DNA of 64,000 nt, taken from Flavobacteriales bacterium. Its GTDB lineage: Bacteria > Bacteroidota > Bacteroidia > Flavobacteriales_F > PHOS-HE28. The stretch is from contig JADKAN010000005.1 in the NCBI GenBank assembly GCA_016719225.1, forward strand, positions 345,128 to 409,127, in the 5' to 3' direction. Positions 1-8,461 of the stretch are shown here, piece after piece. The translations under genes and the position numbers were made by a program. A model generated the notes under the pieces. That model had not been told where the DNA came from. It made no database searches and was given only the letters and a program-made list of their open reading frames with translations. Positions within the stretch are counted from its first letter, which is position 1. Each line of letters starts with the position of its first letter.

Positions 1-1817
1 TCGAAGCGCACCTTGGCGGTAAGCCAGCTGTGTTGCGACTCGATCTGTGTGCGTTGTGGCCAGAGCGAACCCGGCGTGGTGTGTTCCTGTCCGTTGATGT
101 AGCGCACTTGCAACTGGAAAAGCTCCCCGCTGTTGGGCTGTTGTTTCCGGTTCAAGCTGTTCCGCTCCAGGGTCAGGCCCGTGGTGCCATAGGTGAATGC
201 GGTAACGTCCGCCGTGTCCGCAGCACTGAAGGCATCGCTTTGGTAATAGTTGTTCTTGTTGGCTACGTACTTGCCATCCAAGCGCAAAAGCCCTTTGGTA
301 CCCAAGGCCATGCCCAGGTTCACCCCACCCCAAAGCTCGCGATCGATGAGGTACGAAGGTTTCACCGTTTCGAAGAAGGAAGTGAAGCCGCTGAAGTGGT
401 CCCAGCGGTTCAAGGTGAACGTGGGCTCGATGTAGACGGGCACGCGGGAGCTGAGGTCAGTGCGCCATTTTACTTGGCCGGAATTGTAGAATTTACCGAG
501 ATAGGCCGTGCCCTCCAGTCGGCCGCTCGTGCGTCCGAAGATGTTGTACCGAGCACCCAGCATGCCGGTGTTGATCGGGCGTGAACTCAGTAGCCCACCG
601 AACCGCACTTCCAATTGCCGCTCGCGTTTCACGCCGATGTCGAGGTCGAAATTGCCGCGTACCGGATCGTAACTTGCCCGAGGGAACAGACCCGCCACGT
701 TGTAATCCTGGTAGAGCCGGAAGTAGCGCGGTTTCAATTCCGCGGCGGTGAGTGGTTCGTTGTGCTTATCCACCAAGCGTTCACAGTAGGTTGTTTGGCC
801 CTTGCCCAAGCCGTCGAAACGGATCTCCCCGAATGTTACTGGCGGGCACCGCTTCTTGAACCGTGCCCGTCGTGCGGCCAGAGTGGCGGGGTCAATGCGG
901 CGTGACACCGCGGCCAAGATCTCCGGCATGCGTTCCATGGCGGAAGCGTAGCCGTCCGCAACGGCTTGTTTGGCGCTGGCGAAGTCGAATAGGGTAGTGC
1001 TCGTCTTCGGCTCGATGATCAGACCCGGATCGCAGGGCATGGTATAGTTGGTGGGCTGCGTCATGATGGCCTTTAATTGACTCATCAGGTCGTCCTCGTT
1101 GGGCGGTGGTGCATTGTAGGCCACGTTGCTGCCAATGATGAAGTCCGGCAGGAAGGCGTCGTACATCACGTCGCTCGGGAAGTTGTTGTACATACCACCG
1201 TCCATCATCAAGTGCCCGTCGATGCGGATGGGTTTGAAGTAGAACGGATAGCTCATGCTGGCGCGCACAGCCAGTGCAAGGTCACCGCGCGAGAAGATCA
1301 CCTGCTTACGGGCGGTGATGTCCGAGGCCACGCAGCGGAACGGCACAAAGAGGCTGTCCATGTCGTACCCCGAGGCGGCGGAGGCACCTGCGAAACTGCG
1401 CATCTGCTCGTAGTCGATGAGCACCGGCGACCGCAGGTTCGTGGGCAGCGACATCTGTAGTGTAGTGTCCACGTCCACACCCAGGGTGAGCATGGAAGCA
1501 TCCGGCCAACCTTGCTTGAAATAGTAGGTATACGCGGGTTCAATCCCGCCACTGGACATCTCCTGGTACAGGTCGCTTTGGAAGAGTGAGTCCATTTGCA
1601 CCGGGCTGATCCCCGATGCGTAAAGTGCACCGATCAAGGCGCCCATGCTGCTGCCCGTGATGTAGTCGATCGGGACGCCGTTGTCCTCCAAGGCTTTCAA
1701 AACGCCGATGTGCGTGAGGCCCACGGCACCGCCTCCGCTAAGCACGATGCCGATCCGTTGCGCCTGCGCGCTGGCTGCAAGGAGCAGCACGGAAAGAAGC
1801 AAGGTGGGACGTAGCAT
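1..1817 (-). CDS. Patatin-like phospholipase with surface-antigen (BamA-type) C-terminus, partial
   Basis: The gene starts with ATG at 1815-1817 and runs off the left edge, so the C-terminus is missing. Residues 1-19 look like a signal peptide ending AQA. The patatin fold follows: an oxyanion-hole glycine cluster SGGGAVG near residues 27-33, the nucleophile motif GSSMG (Ser57) and the dyad Asp in DGGMYNNF (Asp206). After about residue 330 the sequence changes to a POTRA-like stretch and then to alternating, aromatic-rich beta strands typical of a 16-stranded outer-membrane barrel. The architecture matches PlpD/type Vd-like proteins, in which a lipase domain is linked to a BamA-like barrel. 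Likely an outer-membrane-anchored lipid hydrolase; the substrate is unknown. This reading frame was translated by hand because it has no stop inside the window. Confidence 0.85.
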   Translation of the reverse strand, partial: MLRPTLLLSVLLLAASAQAQRIGIVLSGGGAVGLTHIGVLKALEDNGVPIDYITGSSMGALIGALYASGISPVQMDSLFQSDLYQEMSSGGIEPAYTYYFKQGWPDASMLTLGVDVDTTLQMSLPTNLRSPVLIDYEQMRSFAGASAASGYDMDSLFVPFRCVASDITARKQVIFSRGDLALAVRASMSYPFYFKPIRIDGHLMMDGGMYNNFPSDVMYDAFLPDFIIGSNVAYNAPPPNEDDLMSQLKAIMTQPTNYTMPCDPGLIIEPKTSTTLFDFASAKQAVADGYASAMERMPEILAAVSRRIDPATLAARRARFKKRCPPVTFGEIRFDGLGKGQTTYCERLVDKHNEPLTAAELKPRYFRLYQDYNVAGLFPRASYDPVRGNFDLDIGVKRERQLEVRFGGLLSSRPINTGMLGARYNIFGRTSGRLEGTAYLGKFYNSGQVKWRTDLSSRVPVYIEPTFTLNRWDHFSGFTSFFETVKPSYLIDRELWGGVNLGMALGTKGLLRLDGKYVANKNNYYQSDAFSAADTADVTAFTYGTTGLTLERNSLNRKQQPNSGELFQLQVRYINGQEHTTPGSLWPQRTQIESQHSWLTAKVRF

Positions 1818-1874
1818 GTAAAAGACGATTTTTTGCGGCGGGCCGCAAAGGTAGCGCGGCTGTGTTGCAGGCGT

Positions 1875-2669
1875 TCAACGCCCCAAATGCACCAGCAATT
1901 GCCCGAAGTAGGCTGCGGACCGCCGCATCCGGCTGCCGTACCAACTGAAGGCTTCACCATCCACCAAATGGATAGGGGTGCCGGGCAGTAGCATGTTCAC
2001 GCTGGAAATGTGCTCTTCCTTGAACGGGAACGGTTCACTAGAGAGCAGCACCACGTCGGGATCAAGTACCGCAAGCTCTGCATCCGTCAGTTCCGGATAA
2101 CGCCCCGCTAGATGCGTTGTTACCGAGGTAAAGCCGCAACGGTCCAACATATCGCGGATGAAGGTGTTCTCACCCGCGACCATCCATGGCTTCTGCCAAA
2201 TGAAATAGGCAGCGGAAAGGGGAGAAGTCAAAGGTTGAAGGTCTTCGAAGGCTGAGCGGATCCCCGCATGGATCCGTGAAGCTTCCGGGATCGTACCGGT
2301 CAATTCCCCGACCCGCTCGATCATTTCAAAGGCCTGGTCCAAGTTCTTCACGTCGCTCAACCATACGGGGAATTCCCGTTCGAGTGCCTCTATGTCCGCT
2401 TGGTCGTTCTCTTCCTTGTTGCCAATGATCAGGTCCGGCTCCAGCGCCCGGACTTTTGCGAGATCAACTTGCTTCGTGCCACCCACCCGCACCTTCGTAT
2501 TGAACCATTCCTTCGGATGAACGCAGAACTTGGTGATCCCGACCACGCGATCACCAAGACCTAGGTCGAAGAGCAATTCGGTCTGTGAGGGGACAAGCGA
2601 AATGATGCGCTGCGGATGCACCGGCACCCGGACCGTGCGATGCATTTGGTCAATAACCGTGTTCATCAT
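1875..2669 (-). CDS. Helical-backbone metal receptor / BtuF-like binding protein without signal peptide
   Basis: 264 residues. The opening (RVPVHPQRIISLVPSQTELLF) and later segments VVGITKFCVHP and LEPDLIIGNKEEN match the periplasmic-binding-protein class of vitamin B12/siderophore receptors (BtuF, TroA-like helical backbone). No signal peptide or lipobox is visible: the protein begins MMNTVIDQMHRTV directly, and no permease or ATPase partner lies nearby. Similar unexported members occur in Bacteroidota, so a cytosolic cofactor- or metal-binding role is possible, but the ligand cannot be told from the sequence. It lies 74 bases beyond the stop of the CBS-type gene on the same strand and could be co-transcribed with it. 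Confidence 0.75.
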   Translation of the reverse strand: MMNTVIDQMHRTVRVPVHPQRIISLVPSQTELLFDLGLGDRVVGITKFCVHPKEWFNTKVRVGGTKQVDLAKVRALEPDLIIGNKEENDQADIEALEREFPVWLSDVKNLDQAFEMIERVGELTGTIPEASRIHAGIRSAFEDLQPLTSPLSAAYFIWQKPWMVAGENTFIRDMLDRCGFTSVTTHLAGRYPELTDAELAVLDPDVVLLSSEPFPFKEEHISSVNMLLPGTPIHLVDGEAFSWYGSRMRRSAAYFGQLLVHLGR

Positions 2670-2743
2670 AAAGCCTGGCAGTTCGTTCTGTCATGAATTG
2701 CACCGACTATCACCGTTCCGAGGCAGCATTATGCAGGAACAAC

Positions 2744-4099
2744 CTATTTCAACTTCCCGATAATGTCCTGCTTGGTAATGATCCCGAACCGGTCCTGCAG
2801 CTTCACCAGCACGGCTTGGCTGCCGTTGCCCAACTGCTTTGCGATCTCCGCCAAGGTGGCTTCCGGTCCTACGATCGGCAAGGGCTTGTCCATGATCACG
2901 CGCGCTTTCTGAAGGCGAACGTCACTGTCTTCCAAGATAGCGTCGAAGAGGCGCGCGTCCGTGATGGTGCCAACGGGTACGCCGTTCTCCAACACTGGCA
3001 ACTGATCGATGTTGTGCGCACGCATTTTTTCGATCGCGCTCAGCACCGGCTCTTCGGCCTCCACGCTCACCAGCGCCGTGTCCTTGCCTTTCAGCAGATC
3101 GCCGGCCGTGGGTTTCTCTTCCACGAGGAAGCCGCGCTCGCGCATCCAATCGTCGTTGAACATCTTGCCCAAGTAGCGTGTGCCGTGGTCGTGGAAGATC
3201 ACCACCACCACGTCGCCCGCTTTCAGCATGTGCTTCATCTGCATCAGGCCCGCCATGGCGGCGCCGGCACTGTTACCCACAAAAATGCCTTCGTCGCGCG
3301 TGATCTTCCGGGTGTAGATCGCTGCATCGCGGTCGGTGACCTTCTCGAAGTGGTCGATCACGCTGAAGTCCACGTTCTTCGGCAGGAAATCCTCACCGAT
3401 GCCTTCGGTGATATACGGGTAGATCTCGTTCGCATCGAACTCGCCCGTTTCCTTGTACTTTTTGAAGACAGAGCCGTAAGTGTCGATACCCCATACTTTG
3501 ATAGCGGGGTTTTTTTCCTTGAGATATCGACCCGTGCCGGTGATGGTGCCGCCTGTGCCCACGCCTACCACCAAGTGCGTGATCTTACCATCCGTTTGAT
3601 CCCAGATCTCCGGGCCGGTACTCTCGTAATGTGCTTGGCTGTTGCTGAGGTTGTCATATTGGTTCGGCTTCCACGCGTTGGGTGTTTCCTTTTCCAGACG
3701 GGAGCTGACCGAATAGTAGGAGCGGGGATCCTCGGGTTCCACGTTGGTGGGGCACACGATCACCTCGGCCCCGAAGGCGCGCAGGGCGTCCACTTTCTCT
3801 TTGCTCTGCTTGTCGGTGGTGGTGAAGATGCACTTGTAACCCTTGATGATCGCAGCCATGGCCAAGCCCATCCCTGTATTGCCACTGGTGCCCTCGATGA
3901 TGGTGCCGCCTGGCTTCAACACGCCGCTCTTTTCCGCATCGGCGATCATCTTCAGCGCCATGCGGTCCTTGATGCTGTTCCCGGGGTTGAACGTTTCAAC
4001 TTTCGCAAGCACCGTGCAGGGCAGGTCGGCCACTAACCGGTTCAATTTGACCATGGGTGTATTGCCAACCGTGCTCAGGATATTCTCGTGGATCTTCAT
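2744..4099 (-). CDS. Cystathionine beta-synthase-type PLP enzyme with CBS domains
   Basis: 451 residues from ATG at 4097-4099; the frame is open further upstream only through a TTG, and the protein from ATG (MKIHENILSTVGNTPMV) matches the family start. It is a fold-type II PLP enzyme: NPGNSIKDRM gives the Schiff-base lysine (Lys44), GTSGNTG is the substrate/cofactor loop, and VGVGTGGTITG is the phosphate-binding loop. The C-terminal ~130 residues hold two CBS repeats (for example ALVSVEAEEPVLSAIEKM and PLPIVGPEATLAEIAK), an energy-sensing module. The expected reaction is condensation of serine, or an activated serine, with homocysteine or sulfide; cystathionine synthesis versus cysteine synthesis cannot be separated by reading alone. 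No haem-binding N-terminal extension is present, as is usual in bacteria. Confidence 0.88.
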   Translation of the reverse strand: MKIHENILSTVGNTPMVKLNRLVADLPCTVLAKVETFNPGNSIKDRMALKMIADAEKSGVLKPGGTIIEGTSGNTGMGLAMAAIIKGYKCIFTTTDKQSKEKVDALRAFGAEVIVCPTNVEPEDPRSYYSVSSRLEKETPNAWKPNQYDNLSNSQAHYESTGPEIWDQTDGKITHLVVGVGTGGTITGTGRYLKEKNPAIKVWGIDTYGSVFKKYKETGEFDANEIYPYITEGIGEDFLPKNVDFSVIDHFEKVTDRDAAIYTRKITRDEGIFVGNSAGAAMAGLMQMKHMLKAGDVVVVIFHDHGTRYLGKMFNDDWMRERGFLVEEKPTAGDLLKGKDTALVSVEAEEPVLSAIEKMRAHNIDQLPVLENGVPVGTITDARLFDAILEDSDVRLQKARVIMDKPLPIVGPEATLAEIAKQLGNGSQAVLVKLQDRFGIITKQDIIGKLK

Positions 4100-4138
4100 G
4101 CGCCGCGAAAGTACGGGCTTCAAACGCGGAAATTATTT

Positions 4139-4180
4139 AGCCGCCGGGACGCTAAGGACGCCAAGGTTCCGCCACGAAAT
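4139..4180. repeat. Intergenic word repeat (gccgggacgctaaggacgcc type)
   Basis: The 188-base gap between the CBS enzyme and the T9SS cargo carries reiterated words: ccgggacgcTAAGGacgccAAGG, with GACGC and (T/C)AAGG repeating. It has no coding potential and looks like one of several short word-based repeats seen elsewhere in this window. The rest of the gap (4181-4287) shows nothing recognisable. Confidence 0.4.
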
Positions 4181-4287
4181 TCAAATGCGAATGCAGTAGC
4201 CGGATCTGGAAATGCGCCGAGAGCTTTGCTTTTGCGCGGTAGTGCGCTGCTAAGATCAACACGGCGGATACCTTCCGCGCTTTCCGT

Positions 4288-5388
4288 CTATTTCTTCAGG
4301 AACCTCGCCCAACTGTGCCGTACGCCACCGATGAACTGAAGCTGATAGATGCCGACAGGCAAGGTGGAAATGTCCAACTGGCCTTGGTCAGGTCCTTCAA
4401 GTACCAAGCGACCTTGGGCATCATGAACGAGCACCGAGCCACTTCCCTTGGACGACCAATGCAGGATGTCGGCAGCGGGCTGAGGCCACAAGGCCACAGG
4501 TGTCGCACCATCTTCCTTGATACCCGTGGCCAGATCAATGGTCACCACTGCACTTGAAGGATTGCAAAGGAGGTCGGGCGTGAAGAACACTTCATATTGC
4601 CCAGCAGGCAGGTTTTCCCAGTAGGCGCTTAGGCCGCTTTGTTCAGTGCCTGCAGGGTTATGGTCAGGGTGATCGAATAGGGTAAAGAACCCAGTGAACG
4701 GCATGGGCGGGGGCAGAGCAGCGAGCGGGTCGATGTTAAGCCCGTTCACCGTGATGCTGCCGTCACTGCCGCCTTGGGAATCCTGCGTATCGATCATAAA
4801 GTCCACCGTGCCGGATGAATAGGCTGTTACCACAGGCTCATACCCGTTGGATCCGCAATGCGAATGGTCCACCACATGCGTTTGATAGGTATGGCCGTAG
4901 GGCAAAAAATGCCAGATATTCACTACGGCGTCGGAAGGTGCCGGGGTGATGCTGTCGATCGCGATACCATCCTGCAGCAGATAGACCACCGTGGAATCCG
5001 CGACCGGGGGACAAGCCGGGCCATTGAAGATCCCTCCCATATACGGTTCAATTCCCCCGAAAATACTGAGTTGAACACCCATGGCCGTGGCCATGGCCAG
5101 CTGGTGAAGGTTCCAATGGTCCTGTACGATCTGGAAGGTGTCAACTTCCATGAGCGTGGTCCCGGAAAAAAAGGTGACCGTGTGGGTGCCGATACCGAGG
5201 TAGGTGAACATGTCCGTGGAACCATTGTCCCAAAGGCAAGAGGTATATGTATCTCCACATTCGGTTATGTTGACAGATGCGTAACCAACGGAGTCCGGCC
5301 ATACGGGGTGACCTCTGAAGGGACCGCATTGGGCCATGGTGGTTTGACCGAAAAGGCAGAAGACGAGGAGTACGATCGTATTTTTCAT
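4288..5388 (-). CDS. Secreted protein with T9SS type A sorting domain
   Basis: 366 residues. The signal peptide is MKNTIVLLVFCLFGQTTMAQ. The body (residues ~21-290) is a Cys-containing, beta-rich extracellular sequence without a domain I recognise; phrases such as SQGGSDGSITVNGLN resemble the short beta-sandwich repeats of gliding-motility-type adhesins. The last ~75 residues form a T9SS type A signal: VALWPQPAADILHW, then VLVHDAQGRLVLEG, LDISTLPVGIYQLQF and a basic end FLKK. The protein should cross the outer membrane through the T9SS and be released or anchored there. Function unknown. Confidence 0.85.
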   Translation of the reverse strand: MKNTIVLLVFCLFGQTTMAQCGPFRGHPVWPDSVGYASVNITECGDTYTSCLWDNGSTDMFTYLGIGTHTVTFFSGTTLMEVDTFQIVQDHWNLHQLAMATAMGVQLSIFGGIEPYMGGIFNGPACPPVADSTVVYLLQDGIAIDSITPAPSDAVVNIWHFLPYGHTYQTHVVDHSHCGSNGYEPVVTAYSSGTVDFMIDTQDSQGGSDGSITVNGLNIDPLAALPPPMPFTGFFTLFDHPDHNPAGTEQSGLSAYWENLPAGQYEVFFTPDLLCNPSSAVVTIDLATGIKEDGATPVALWPQPAADILHWSSKGSGSVLVHDAQGRLVLEGPDQGQLDISTLPVGIYQLQFIGGVRHSWARFLKK

Positions 5389-5551
5389 GGTCTTGGCTAT
5401 TAGGAAGAATGTAGATGGAATCTGTGGGGCTACCTAATTGTTTCACCGGTACGGCACAACGTTCGCTTTGGCTTCGCCACGAAGATCGACCCCAAACGGC
5501 CTGATGTTCTGGCGCGATGCATGCTTTCCCTACTGCGCCGCTAAAACGCCG

Positions 5552-7078
5552 CTATTCGAACCGGATAGCTTTCGCCGGCGCAATGCGCGACACATACATG
5601 CTGGGCAGCACCATCGCCAATACGCACACCAGCAGCACGCCGATGTTCAGCGCCACGATGGGGCCGAAGGAAAGGTCGATGGGGACTTTATCCACGTAAT
5701 AGCTTTCGATGGGCAGTCGTGCCAGACCCCACTGCTTTTGCACCAGTGCCAATCCGATGCCGAGCAGGTCGCCTAGCAAGATGCCCACCCCAAGGATGTA
5801 TGCCGCATCGATGAGAAAGATGCGCCGCATTTGGCCATTGGATGTACCCAATGCTTTCAGAACGCCGATCATGTTGGTGCGTTCCAAAATGATGATGAGC
5901 AGCGCGCTCGCCATGTTGATGATGGCAACCAATACCATCAGCACGATCACCACGATCACGTTGGTGTCCAATAGCTCCAGCCAGGAGAAGACCTCCGGAT
6001 ATTGCTGCCGCGCCGTGATGGTGCGCAGTCCCGGCCCGATGAAGTCGCGGTAGATCCTGTCGTCCAACTTGGTAAGTTGTGCGTAGTCCTTCAACGATAC
6101 TTCAAAGCCACCGCAGTAGTCCTTGTAGGTGCCACCGTGCCCACCTCGGGTCACGTGCAATGTGGGCGTTGCTCCAGCGGCTATCGGAACCGGTCTTTGC
6201 AGTCTGATCCAAGCGGTGTCGGGTAAGGTTCCGCCATCATCACTAGCGATCAGCGTGACCTTGGTGTCACCGCCGGGCGGAAGAGCCAATGCATGTGGGC
6301 CTTTCCCTACCCAAGTTCTACCCTGCCAACTGTAGTGGTAGGACCGATCTCCGCCGAAGGCGAGCGCAGTGATGTGTACGGAATCCCTACCAGCTTCCTC
6401 CAGCTGCAGTTCGGCTTGGATGCCCCACTGCGCGAAGCGTTGCAAGTGCGCAATGTCGACCAGCGCCAATTGATGGTCTACTTTTTCAAGGCCCGTTTCA
6501 TAAATGCCCTGAACGCGGAATTTCCGTGGCCGCACCTCCTCGCGGCCCTTAACGAGGTAAATGGTGATGGTGTCGCCAATGTCCAGCCGGAGCCGACGGG
6601 CCATCCAGCGGCTGATGAGCGTTTGCGGCTTTACGCTGTCGCCGATGTCCAGCACGTTTCCGGACACCAGGTTTTTTTTCAGGAAGCTCCAATCCTGGTC
6701 GGCGCCCACACCTTTCACCACCACGCCTTGGATCTCTTCGCCAGTTTGCACTATGCCCGGCTGCAGCGCGAAGATCTGGATGTGCGCCACGCCCGGCACA
6801 GTGTCCAGCCATGGATAGAAGGACTGTTGGATACGCACCCGCTCGGAGGCCTTTGGGTCACCTTGCGCCAACGGTACGATCTGCAAGTGCCCGCCCGCTC
6901 CCGTTACTTTGGTCCGTACTTCGCCTTGGAAGCCGGTGCTGATCCCGATGGTCAGTATCATTACCGCCATGCCGATAACAATGCCGAGCACTGCAATGAG
7001 CACGATGGGCCGCGAAAGCCGATCCTGCCGGTCCTTGTCGAACAGGATGCGGCGTGCAATGAAATGGGCGAAGGCCAT
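5552..7078 (-). CDS. LolC/LolE-type ABC transporter permease (FtsX/MacB fold)
   Basis: 508 residues from ATG at 7076-7078. The frame stays open upstream to a TTG at 7124-7126, but MAFAHFIARRILFDKDRQ matches the family N-terminus. There is one TM segment at about residues 25-47 (VLIAVLGIVIGMAVMILTIG), a large extracytoplasmic domain of ~320 residues, then three TM segments in the last 130 residues with the FtsX-like signature (MIGVLKALGTSNGQMRRIFL). LolCDE extracts lipoproteins from the inner membrane; Bacteroidota members usually act with a separately encoded LolD ATPase, which is not next to this gene. The start codon overlaps the start of the divergent NamZ-like gene. Confidence 0.82.
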   Translation of the reverse strand: MAFAHFIARRILFDKDRQDRLSRPIVLIAVLGIVIGMAVMILTIGISTGFQGEVRTKVTGAGGHLQIVPLAQGDPKASERVRIQQSFYPWLDTVPGVAHIQIFALQPGIVQTGEEIQGVVVKGVGADQDWSFLKKNLVSGNVLDIGDSVKPQTLISRWMARRLRLDIGDTITIYLVKGREEVRPRKFRVQGIYETGLEKVDHQLALVDIAHLQRFAQWGIQAELQLEEAGRDSVHITALAFGGDRSYHYSWQGRTWVGKGPHALALPPGGDTKVTLIASDDGGTLPDTAWIRLQRPVPIAAGATPTLHVTRGGHGGTYKDYCGGFEVSLKDYAQLTKLDDRIYRDFIGPGLRTITARQQYPEVFSWLELLDTNVIVVIVLMVLVAIINMASALLIIILERTNMIGVLKALGTSNGQMRRIFLIDAAYILGVGILLGDLLGIGLALVQKQWGLARLPIESYYVDKVPIDLSFGPIVALNIGVLLVCVLAMVLPSMYVSRIAPAKAIRFE

Positions 7079-8303
7079 GGGGAAGCCGACGAAGATAGCC
7101 GCGCTATTCGCGCTGGTGGCCTGCAACGGTCAAGGTCAGGCAACCATTCATGGACCAACCATGGCCCTGAAGCCGGATACGGTGGCGATGATAAAGGCCG
7201 ATCTTCCATTGCGCACCGGCGCAGAACGCATGGATGAATACCTGCCGCTGTTGGTGGGTAAACGTGTTGCTGTCGTGTCAAATCAGACGGGGTTGGTCGG
7301 CAACACGCACTTGGTCGACACCCTGCTCACCAGCGGTGTTCAAGTAGTGAAGGTGTTCGCGCCGGAACATGGTTTTCGCGGCGAAGCGGATGCAGGTGAG
7401 CAGGTGGCCAATGAAGTTGATAAGCGCACTGGAATTTCCGTGGTCTCACTTTACGGAAAGAACAAGAAGCCTAGCCCACAGCAACTGAAGGATGTGGACG
7501 TTCTACTCTTCGATATCCAGGATGTGGGCGTTCGTTTCTTTACCTACATCAGCACCTTGCACTATGTGATGGAGGCCGCTGCCGAGCAACACAAGGCCGT
7601 GCTGGTGCTGGACCGCCCGAACCCAAATGGTTTTTGCGTGGACGGGCCTGTGCTGGATACGGCGTACCGTTCGTTCGTTGGCATGGATCCCGTGCCGTTG
7701 GTGCATGGGATGACCATGGGTGAATATGCCCGAATGTTGAATGGTGAAGGCTGGCTAAAAGGGGGTGTGAAGTGTGAACTCACGGTGATCCCGTGCACGG
7801 GTTACGACCATGCGACACGATATGCATTACCAGTAAGGCCCTCGCCGAACCTGCCGAACATGATGGCCGTACATCTGTACCCTTCCTTGGGGCTGTTCGA
7901 AGGAACCATTGTGAGCGTGGGCCGTGGGACGGATATACCGTTCCAGTGCATCGGCTATCCGGAGAACACATGGGGCGACTATGTTTTCACGCCGAGATCC
8001 CTGCCCGGTGCTAAAGATCCTCCTTACAAAGGCATTCCGTGCATGGGCGCTGATCTCAGGGCAGAGAACGCAGCGATCGGTACCGCATCAACAGCATTGG
8101 ACCTTCACTGGTTGATCGGGATGTATGAGCATTGCCAGGACAAGTCGGAATTTTTCAATTCTTTCTTCAACACACTGGCCGGTGGACCTGGTTTGCGGCG
8201 CGCCATAGAGGCGGGCAGATCAGAAGAGGAGATACGTGCGTCGTGGCAGCCGGGGCTGGATGCATTCCTGAGGTTGAGGCAGCCGTATTTGCTGTATCCC
8301 TGA
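7077..8303 (+). CDS. DUF1343 / NamZ-type exo-beta-N-acetylmuramidase lipoprotein
   Basis: 408 residues from ATG 7077-7079, chosen because MGKPTKIAALFALVAC gives a compact lipoprotein signal with lipobox LVAC (Cys16). An ATG at 7059 in the same frame is possible but lengthens the signal. The body matches DUF1343: LVGKRVAVVSNQTGLVG, FAPEHGFRGEADAGE, LLFDIQDVGVRFFTYI and VLDRPNPNGF. Characterised members (NamZ) remove non-reducing-end MurNAc from peptidoglycan fragments in cell-wall recycling; placement in the envelope agrees with the lipobox. The gene is divergent from the LolC/E-type permease and the two ATGs overlap on opposite strands, so its promoter must lie inside the permease reading frame. 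Confidence 0.88.
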   Translation: MGKPTKIAALFALVACNGQGQATIHGPTMALKPDTVAMIKADLPLRTGAERMDEYLPLLVGKRVAVVSNQTGLVGNTHLVDTLLTSGVQVVKVFAPEHGFRGEADAGEQVANEVDKRTGISVVSLYGKNKKPSPQQLKDVDVLLFDIQDVGVRFFTYISTLHYVMEAAAEQHKAVLVLDRPNPNGFCVDGPVLDTAYRSFVGMDPVPLVHGMTMGEYARMLNGEGWLKGGVKCELTVIPCTGYDHATRYALPVRPSPNLPNMMAVHLYPSLGLFEGTIVSVGRGTDIPFQCIGYPENTWGDYVFTPRSLPGAKDPPYKGIPCMGADLRAENAAIGTASTALDLHWLIGMYEHCQDKSEFFNSFFNTLAGGPGLRRAIEAGRSEEEIRASWQPGLDAFLRLRQPYLLYP

Positions 8304-8404
8304 AGCTCGGAGGGCTGCATCCGGACCGTTTCATGGCAAGGTGCCGATGGTCCTGCGATCCATTGATGGGCAACGGCCGGCAGTGCTGAAAATGGACAAG
8401 TACC

Positions 8405-8442
8405 AAAAAAAAACGCCGCCCTTGGTCTCCCATGGGCGGCGT
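8405..8442 (-). terminator. Rho-independent terminator of dnaK
   Basis: An inverted repeat acgccgccc (8413-8421) / gggcggcgt (8434-8442), with nine A residues at 8405-8413 that become a T-run after the stem on the minus strand. It lies just past the dnaK stop codon. Confidence 0.8.
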
Positions 8443-8461
8443 CCTTGTGAATTGATACCAA

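Noticed and set aside
2693..4036. 447-residue open frame opposite the CBS-type gene
   Set aside because: Antisense shadow of the PLP enzyme; the translation is rich in His, Val and Arg with no domain pattern.
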